Source: JBJXHG01 sp046160865 (GTDB taxonomy: Bacteria; Planctomycetota; UBA1135; GCA-002686595). From it: 26,597 bases of DNA. Shown here in pieces: positions 21,561 through 26,597 of this stretch (the first letter of the stretch is position 1; each line of letters starts with the position of its first letter). The notes under the pieces were generated by a model. That model was not told the DNA's origin. It did no database searches and saw nothing but the letters and a program-made list of their open reading frames with translations. The position numbers and the translations under genes are program-made. The stretch is from NCBI GenBank assembly GCA_046160865.1, contig JBJXHG010000168.1, positions 1 through 26,597 on the forward strand. The letters run 5' to 3'.

Positions 21561-23216
21561 ATGCAACGAGAGATTCAACGACGACGGACCTTCGCGATCA
21601 TCTCGCACCCGGACGCCGGCAAGACGACCTTGACCGAGAAACTGCTGCTCGAGAGCGGCGCGATCAACCTCGCCGGCTCGGTCACCGCACGCCGCAGCCA
21701 ACGCGCGACGGCTTCCGATTGGATGGAGATCGAGCGGCAGCGCGGCATCTCGATCAGCTCGACCGTGCTCCAGTTCGAGTATCGCGGGCACTGTCTGAAT
21801 CTGCTCGACACGCCCGGACACCGCGATTTTTCCGAGGACACGTATCGCGTGCTCACGGCCGTGGACGCGGCAGTCATGGTGATCGACGCCGGCAAGGGCA
21901 TCGAGAGTCAGACTCGCAAGCTGTTCGAGGTGTGCCGCCGGCGCGGCGTTCCGATCCTGACGTTCATCAACAAGCTGGACCGGCCGCCGCGCGATCCGCT
22001 GGCGCTGCTCGACGAGCTCGAATCCGTGCTCGGTATCAAGGCGTATCCGGTCAATTGGCCGCTCGGCGTCGGCGCAGGCTTTCGCGGCATCTTCGATCGT
22101 CGAGCGGGAGCCGTTCACTTGTACGAGCGCACGCCGGGCGGTGCCTATCTCGCACCGGTCGACGTTCACGATCTCGCGAACCCGCGCCTCACCGAGCTGC
22201 TGCCCGCGGAGATCGTCGAGCGCGCGCGCGAGGAGCTCGCGCTCCTCGAAGGAGCGGGGCCCACGTTCAGCCAAGCAGCCGTGTTCGCGGGCGAGTTGAC
22301 GCCGGTGTTCTTCGGAAGCGCCGTCAACACATTCGGCGTCGACTCGCTGCTCGACGGGATCCTCGAGCTCACGCCCGGACCGGCGCCGCGCTCGGCGAGC
22401 GGTCGCACCATCGATCCGGCGGACGCGCGCTTCTCCGGGTTCGTGTTCAAGATCCAAGCGAACATGGATCCGAAGCACCGCGACCGCGTGGCGTTCGTGC
22501 GCATCTGCTCCGGGCGTTTCGAGCGCGACATGCAGGTCTTCCACACGCGTTCGGGCGAGCGCGTGCGCCTCGCGAGCTCGCACCGCATCTTCGGCCGCGA
22601 TCGCCAAACCGTGGAGGAGGCGTACCCGGGAGACGTGATCGGGCTCGTCGGACAGTCCGATCTGCGCATCGGCGACACGCTCGCGGACGATCCCAATCTC
22701 ACGATCGACGGGATCCCGAGCTTCGCGTCCGAGTGCTTCGCGTGGATTCATTGCCCCACACCGGCGATGGCGAAGCGCTTCAACAAGGGCCTCGAGCAAT
22801 TGCTGCAAGAGGGCGTGATGCAGTCGTACTTCATCGAAGGTGCGGCGCAGCGCGTGCCGCTCCTCGGAGCGGTCGGTCCGCTGCAATTCGATGTCGTGTG
22901 CGCTCGACTGAAATCCGAGTACGGCTCGGAGTCGCGCTTGGAGATGGCGCCGTGGTCCTGCATGCGCTGGATCGAGAGTGGGGACGTCTCGCCGGCCGAC
23001 ATCTCTTCGTCTTCACGTCTCGTGATCGATTCGACGGGCGAGCGCGCGATCCTCTTCGACTCCGAGTGGGCGTGCGACTACTTCAGCCGCAACCATCCGA
23101 AGGTGCAGCTCGCGACGAGCCCACCGGTACGTGCACGTGCGACCTCCGGAGCGCGCGCGGCTCGACCGGCTCTCGCTGAAGCGTCACCCGCAGAGCCGGA
23201 CGAAGCTCCGGCGTAG
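21561..23216 (+). CDS. prfC: peptide chain release factor 3
   Basis: A 551-aa translational GTPase that removes RF1 or RF2 from the ribosome after peptide release. The GTPase motifs are G1 HPDAGKTT (16-23), switch region SDWMEIERQRGISISS (52-67), G3 DTPGH (83-87) and G4 NKLD (137-140). Later RF3-specific stretches include FVFKIQANMDPKHRDRVAFVRICSG, the MQVFHTRSGERVRLASSHRIFGRDRQTVEEAYPGDVIGL region, and AVGPLQFDVVCARLKSEYG. The NMDP and LQFDV features separate it from EF-G, LepA and TetM-type proteins. It is about 20 residues longer than the E. coli protein because of an Ala/Pro/Arg-rich tail (residues about 520-551) with no recognisable domain. The ATG at 21561 matches the family N-terminus. 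It stands alone, with no other translation genes nearby, and converges on the beta-helix gene. Confidence 0.95.
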   Translation: MQREIQRRRTFAIISHPDAGKTTLTEKLLLESGAINLAGSVTARRSQRATASDWMEIERQRGISISSTVLQFEYRGHCLNLLDTPGHRDFSEDTYRVLTAVDAAVMVIDAGKGIESQTRKLFEVCRRRGVPILTFINKLDRPPRDPLALLDELESVLGIKAYPVNWPLGVGAGFRGIFDRRAGAVHLYERTPGGAYLAPVDVHDLANPRLTELLPAEIVERAREELALLEGAGPTFSQAAVFAGELTPVFFGSAVNTFGVDSLLDGILELTPGPAPRSASGRTIDPADARFSGFVFKIQANMDPKHRDRVAFVRICSGRFERDMQVFHTRSGERVRLASSHRIFGRDRQTVEEAYPGDVIGLVGQSDLRIGDTLADDPNLTIDGIPSFASECFAWIHCPTPAMAKRFNKGLEQLLQEGVMQSYFIEGAAQRVPLLGAVGPLQFDVVCARLKSEYGSESRLEMAPWSCMRWIESGDVSPADISSSSRLVIDSTGERAILFDSEWACDYFSRNHPKVQLATSPPVRARATSGARAARPALAEASPAEPDEAPA

Positions 23217-23240
23217 TGAACGTCTGTCCGAGCGCAGCCT

Positions 23241-23403
23241 AGCAGCCCGTGGCGAAAGTCATTCGGCCCGAAATGGGCCCGTTTGCGTCGGCGCTGCGTC
23301 GCTCGATCTTCGGCGAATCTCGAGGATTCGCCTGCGGTCGCGCTCCTTGCGCCAATGCAAACGGGCCCATTTCAACCTCGAAGCACTTTCACCACGGGCT
23401 GCT
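23241..23403. repeat. 163-bp near-palindrome between convergent genes
   Basis: The left half read forward and the right half read on the other strand share, in the same order and spacing: AGCAGCCCGTGG (23241-23252 / 23392-23403), GAAAGT (23254-23259 / 23385-23390), TTCG, a perfect 17-bp block GAAATGGGCCCGTTTGC (23270-23286 / 23357-23373), GGCGC (23290-23294 / 23349-23353) and a central hairpin GGCGAATC-TCGAG-GATTCGCC (23312-23332). The two arms differ by only 1-2 nt in length. The element sits 24 nt after the prfC stop and 22 nt after the beta-helix gene stop, almost exactly centred. It could be a bidirectional terminator, a palindromic mobile repeat (MITE- or REP-like) or a structured RNA. 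There is no T-tract and no coding capacity. Confidence 0.8.
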
Positions 23404-23425
23404 CGCGCGCGTCGCTGCGAACGCG

Positions 23426-24763
23426 CTACTTCTTCAGCGGTCGCAGTCCGGGGATGTTCGTTCCATCGGACTCGTGCGCGCCGCGATCGACGTGGGGTGC
23501 GGGTCCCGGGCCGGTGTCGAGCATGAGCGGCTCGTCGACGACACGCGGCAGACCGCTCGCGTCCGCCGCGATGCCGAGCGGGACGTAGACGTTGTTGCCG
23601 GAGTCGATGCACGGAGACGTGAGCACGAGCGTGTAGTCGTCGTCGCTCGTGCCGATCACGTCGTCCGCACCGCGCGCGTCGCGGAAGCGCGGATCGGCAT
23701 TGCCGATGTGCAGCGCGTTCGGCTGAACGAAGCCTTCGATCGCGCTCCAATCGCTGCTGGAGCCGCCGATTTGCTGATCCATCAGCGAGCCGGACGCACC
23801 GCGATTGCCCCATAAGATCGAGTTGCGGACGATGATCCCGCTCGACAGGCCAAAATCCGCGACGCCGGCGCACGTGGCGTTCGTCGCCAGGTTGTACGCC
23901 ACCGTGCAGTGGATCACGTGTGCGCCGACGTACTCGCCCAGGATCGCGGTCCCGGGCCCGGTGTTGCCGTACACGAGACAGTTCACGATCAGCGAGCCGT
24001 TGCCGAATGCGAGCTTCACGGCACTCCCCTCCGTCGTCGCGCGATTGCCGAAGATGCGGCAGGCTTCGAGCCTGATCACCGATGCGTGCAGGCCGCCGCC
24101 GAACTGGGCTTGGTTCTGCGTGACGGTCGACGACTTCAAGTTCGCGTCCGCGACGCCGCCGCCGTTCCGCGCGTAGTTGTCCTCGATGCGCAGATGGACG
24201 CAGGTGGGGGACGAGCCGGTGGCGACGACGCCGCCGCCGGCGCCGTCGTGAGGATCCGTGGGTGCCACGGCGTCTGCGTATCCGCCGGTGATGACGAAGC
24301 CGTCGATCCGCGCGCTCGCACCGACATTGCTCGCCGTGACGACGTGGTAGCTGTTCTCGCCGTGGTTCGTCCAATCGAAACGCGCGGCGCTGTCGTCGCC
24401 GTTCAAGTCGCCCGACAAGATCGTCGGATGCGCGGTGATGTCGCGCTGGGACAGCGCCCACTCCGTGCCGGCGAAGCCGCCGTAGATCGACACTCCCGTC
24501 TTGAGCGCGAAGCTCGCGCTGCGCAGACCGCCTGGCCGCGCAGGCTCGTACGTTCCGGCCGCGACCCAGATCTGGTCACCGCTCTGCGCTGCGAGCAGCG
24601 CCGACGAGGGACTCGTGAACGCGTTTGCCCAGTTGCTGCCGTTGTTCGACCCGCTCGCCGACGCGCGCACGTAGTACACGCTCGCGGATGCCGTCGTCGA
24701 AGTCAGCACGAAAGCGGACGAGCACAGCGAGGCGAACAGGGTCGCTCGAGCAAAGCGCGGCAT
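23426..24763 (-). CDS. secreted right-handed parallel beta-helix protein
   Basis: A 445-aa protein with a clear signal peptide (MPRFARATLFASLCSSAFVLTSTTASA, cut after A27). The mature protein begins VYYVRASASGSNNGSNWANAF, the usual opening of the choice-of-anchor/DUF1565-like beta-helix group, followed by GDQIWVAAGTYEP and SIYGGFAGTE. Short strands then repeat around N and G turns: RIDGFVITGGYA, HLRIEDNYARNGGGV, LEACRIFGNRA, LIVNCLVYGNTGPG, VIHCTVAYNLATN, IIVRNSILWGN. The C-terminal part has SPCIDSGNN and DRGAHE, the standard closing motifs of these proteins. Relatives bind or cleave polysaccharides, but no catalytic set is evident, so I assign no activity. The ATG at 24763 has a GGGAG site 8 nt upstream. 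A TACGAT box lies about 65 nt upstream on this strand. Confidence 0.85.
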   Translation of the reverse strand: MPRFARATLFASLCSSAFVLTSTTASASVYYVRASASGSNNGSNWANAFTSPSSALLAAQSGDQIWVAAGTYEPARPGGLRSASFALKTGVSIYGGFAGTEWALSQRDITAHPTILSGDLNGDDSAARFDWTNHGENSYHVVTASNVGASARIDGFVITGGYADAVAPTDPHDGAGGGVVATGSSPTCVHLRIEDNYARNGGGVADANLKSSTVTQNQAQFGGGLHASVIRLEACRIFGNRATTEGSAVKLAFGNGSLIVNCLVYGNTGPGTAILGEYVGAHVIHCTVAYNLATNATCAGVADFGLSSGIIVRNSILWGNRGASGSLMDQQIGGSSSDWSAIEGFVQPNALHIGNADPRFRDARGADDVIGTSDDDYTLVLTSPCIDSGNNVYVPLGIAADASGLPRVVDEPLMLDTGPGPAPHVDRGAHESDGTNIPGLRPLKK

Positions 24764-25093
24764 GGCGAGAGCTCCCGGAAAGGCGTGAAGCGCGCGAGCC
24801 CGATCTCCGTCGAAACTGCGCGCGACGGATCGTAGCAGGAACCGCGCGAGCCGCTTCGTCGTTGTGCCGCGCGTGTGGTCAGGATCTCCGCACTTCCTTC
24901 CGACCTTCGTTGCGCGCAGAGCGAACGTCTTGCGCACGGATGCCGTTTCGGCGGTGCCACGACGCGCGTGCGGAACACTCTTCGCGCCACACACACGCCA
25001 ATCCCTTCCGCGCCTCAAGAATTGCACACCGCGGACTCGAACCATGGGCTTCGTGCGCGGCGGGCGTTCGCCCCGTGCTCCACGAGCCCCCGC
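24764..25093. other. 330-bp divergent intergenic region
   Basis: On the minus strand, GCTACGATC gives a TACGAT box at 24834-24829, 65 nt before the beta-helix gene start. An inverted repeat CCGTCG/CGACGG (24807-24812 / 24823-24828) lies directly downstream of that box, in the expected leader. Toward the HD-GYP gene I find no clear promoter or Shine-Dalgarno site. The sequence GGACTCGAACC at 25033-25043 resembles a tRNA T-loop on the minus strand, but no tRNA can be folded around it. The plus-strand frame is open through much of the region, but its translation is not protein-like. Confidence 0.45.
24829..24834 (-). promoter_or_regulatory. -10-like box TACGAT upstream of the beta-helix gene
   Basis: On the minus strand the sequence reads GCTACGATC, the same GCTACNNTC form seen before the plus-strand genes at 917, 2825 and 4493. 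It implies a leader of about 55-60 nt holding the GGGAG ribosome binding site. No -35 element is evident. Confidence 0.35.
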
Positions 25094-26596
25094 GTGTCCC
25101 AGAAGCTCCTCCTCGTCATCGATCCCGCCGCCGCCTCGTCGAACCTCGAGCGCATGCTGCACTTCCGCTACGACGTGGCGACGGTGCGCGACGCGCGCGA
25201 GGCGCTGGCGCGCGTGCACGCGGAGGGTCCCTTCGGCGTCGTGCTCGTCGAGCATCCGGACGCGCGCGACGGCGTCGCACTGCTGCGCGAGCTGCGCAGC
25301 GCCGATCCGCTGTTCGTCGGTCTGCTCGCGGCCGACGTCGCGACTCTCGACGGCGTCGAGACAGCTAGCGACGCGGGTCTCGACTTCCGACTCCTCACGC
25401 GCCCGTACTCGTTCCAAGGCCTCATCGAGGCCATCGAGGCAGCCCTCGTACGTCACCGTGCATCGAACTCGGCCGAACAAGCGGCCGACGAACTGATCCT
25501 TGCCATGGACCGAATCGACACGACCGAAACCGCGCCCGACAAGCAAGCCGCCGGCCTCACTTGCCTGCACAAGCTCGCGAAGGGCTTGATCACCGCGCGC
25601 ACGATCCAAGAGATCGCCGACCTCGCCGCGTACGCTGCGCACGAAGCGTTGATCGGACGCGGCGTGCACGTGCAGGTGTGGGACGACCACGGCGATCGGC
25701 CTGCGATCGAAGCCAGCGCCGGCCCGGAGATGTCGTCGCAGATCTTCCTCGAGCCGATCCTCGGCCATCGCGGTCCGATCGGCGAGATCGCCGTCGATGG
25801 CACGGGCAACGGACACGAGCGCCTCGACGAGCCGCAGCGCAGCTTGCTCGCGTCGATCGCGTACACGACGGCCGTCGCCGCGTCGAGCGCGCTGCGGCGC
25901 CGCGAGGACGACCGCGCGCACCACGACACGTTGATGGCGATCGCGCGCTTGCTCGGACGACGCGACAACGAGACGAGCAAGCACTTGAAGCGCGTCGAAG
26001 CGTACTCGCGCTTGATCGCGGAAGGCCTGCGCGCGGACGGTCACGAAGTCGACGCGATCACCGAGACGTTCGTCGACGACTTGGTCGCTGCCACGCCGCT
26101 GTACGACATCGGTGAGGCCGGCATTCCCGACTCCATCTTGCTGAAGCCGCAGAAGCTCAAGCCGGAAGAGTGGGAGATCCTGAAGACGCACCCGGAGATC
26201 GGTGCGCTCGCGCTGTCGAGCGTGATCCAGGAGAACGGCACGAACGGCTTCCTGACGCTGGCGCGCGATCTCGCGTACTGTCACCACGAGCACTGGGACG
26301 GCGGTGGCTATCCGCGTGGCTTGAAGGGCGCGGACATCCCGCTCGCGGCGCGCATTCTCGCTCTCGCCGATGTGTACGACGCGCTCACGACCGTGCGACC
26401 GCACAAGACGGCGTGGGAGCACGCCGACGCGATCGAATGGATCGAAGGTCAATCCGGCAAGCACTTCGATCCGCATGTCGTCGCGTCGTTCGTGCGCCGT
26501 GCGGAAGAAGTCGATCGCATCCGGCTGAAGCTCGCGGACTCGTTGCAGGAGATCCAGAGCAAGAACCCGGAGATCTTCGGCGCGCCTCTCACCTAA
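25094..26596 (+). CDS. pseudo-receiver-GAF-HD-GYP signalling protein
   Basis: A 500-aa cytoplasmic protein. Residues 1-125 have the receiver fold (KLLLVID, then VVLVEHPDARDG, then LLTRPYSFQGLIEAI), but the phospho-acceptor Asp is E53, the conserved Lys is R103 and the strand-4 Thr/Ser is missing. Residues about 165-280 look like a GAF domain (LAKGLITARTIQEIADLAAYAAHEAL, VQVWDD, ILGHRGPIGEIAVDG). Residues about 290-480 are HD-GYP: HLKRVEAYSRLIAEGL, then LYDIGEAGIPDSILLKPQKL, HPEIGALAL, HHEHWDGGGYPRGLKG (397-412), IPLAARILALADVYDALT. HD-GYP proteins hydrolyse cyclic di-GMP, but the usual HDxGK here is Y337-D338-I-G-E341, losing a metal-binding His and a conserved Lys, so activity is doubtful. 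The GTG at 25094 is chosen because it directly precedes the first receiver strand; upstream in-frame sequence is not protein-like and no Shine-Dalgarno site helps. Confidence 0.82.
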   Translation: MSQKLLLVIDPAAASSNLERMLHFRYDVATVRDAREALARVHAEGPFGVVLVEHPDARDGVALLRELRSADPLFVGLLAADVATLDGVETASDAGLDFRLLTRPYSFQGLIEAIEAALVRHRASNSAEQAADELILAMDRIDTTETAPDKQAAGLTCLHKLAKGLITARTIQEIADLAAYAAHEALIGRGVHVQVWDDHGDRPAIEASAGPEMSSQIFLEPILGHRGPIGEIAVDGTGNGHERLDEPQRSLLASIAYTTAVAASSALRRREDDRAHHDTLMAIARLLGRRDNETSKHLKRVEAYSRLIAEGLRADGHEVDAITETFVDDLVAATPLYDIGEAGIPDSILLKPQKLKPEEWEILKTHPEIGALALSSVIQENGTNGFLTLARDLAYCHHEHWDGGGYPRGLKGADIPLAARILALADVYDALTTVRPHKTAWEHADAIEWIEGQSGKHFDPHVVASFVRRAEEVDRIRLKLADSLQEIQSKNPEIFGAPLT

Positions 26597-26597
26597 C

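Noticed and set aside
21561..23216. Ribosomal protection (TetM-like) or EF-G GTPase
   Set aside because: Switch-region and domain II-III motifs (SDWMEIERQRGIS, NMDPKHRDR, GPLQFDVV) are those of RF3.
23270..23373. Ordinary intrinsic terminator
   Set aside because: The 17-bp arms enclose 70 nt and no T-tract follows on either strand; the inverted similarity extends over 163 bp, so I list it as a palindromic element and leave termination as one hypothesis.
25033..25043. tRNA T-loop-like GGACTCGAACC (minus strand), possible tRNA gene
   Set aside because: The flanking bases give only a 3-bp T stem. No anticodon arm, D arm or 7-bp acceptor stem can be formed within 80 nt. It is either chance or an unrecognisable relic.
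24763..26476. Upstream minus-strand extension of the beta-helix gene to a 1016-aa protein
   Set aside because: The frame stays open, but the extra part is antisense to the HD-GYP gene and not protein-like. A signal peptide and a ribosome binding site mark the start at 24763.

Overview
The window is GC-rich bacterial DNA, densely coding on both strands. It looks planctomycetal, probably from a lineage outside the classical Planctomycetia. Three things suggest this: an ECF sigma factor of planctomycete type lying divergently beside a very large transmembrane Ser/Thr kinase, repeated use of FGE-sulfatase (SUMF1-like) domains as fusion partners, and a secreted protein ending in a Cys-rich FCFGDGS...CPC...GCANS module that I associate with planctomycete surface proteins. 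The taxonomic call is inference; no rRNA gene is present.

Layout, left to right. (1) 3-710: 3' end of a secreted-looking hypothetical gene, then a strong hairpin. (2) 917-2677: a TIR-transmembrane-FGE fusion. (3) 2825-5335: a GT-C (family 39-like) glycosyltransferase and a membrane-anchored hypothetical protein, each preceded 10 nt upstream by a TACNCT box that would make its mRNA leaderless or nearly so. (4) 5348-5917 (minus): ECF sigma factor, divergent from (5) 6135-16682: a tightly packed three-gene operon encoding a 1612-aa kinase-TM-ectodomain-FGE protein, a 374-aa lipoprotein and a 1525-aa lipoprotein with fourteen 53-aa FG-GAP/VCBS-like repeats. (6) 16769-18133: DUF711/UPF0210 enzyme-like protein. 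(7) 18346-21177: secreted protein with fourteen kelch/Rax2-like blades plus the planctomycete C-terminal module. (8) 21561-23216: peptide chain release factor 3 (prfC). (9) 23241-23403: a 163-bp near-palindrome centred between two convergent genes. (10) 23426-24763 (minus): secreted right-handed beta-helix protein. (11) 25094-26596: pseudo-receiver-GAF-HD-GYP protein with altered key residues.

The most coherent candidate system is the sigma/kinase/lipoprotein locus with the nearby TIR protein. Two unrelated cytoplasmic signalling domains (TIR and kinase) are each joined through a single membrane segment to an external FGE-fold domain that lacks the catalytic cysteine pair of true formylglycine-generating enzymes. 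The two lipoproteins co-encoded with the kinase are plausible external partners. A reasonable model is a family of envelope sensors in which the FGE fold is a ligand-binding module. No reverse transcriptase, transposase, integrase, CRISPR array or complete tRNA/rRNA gene was found.
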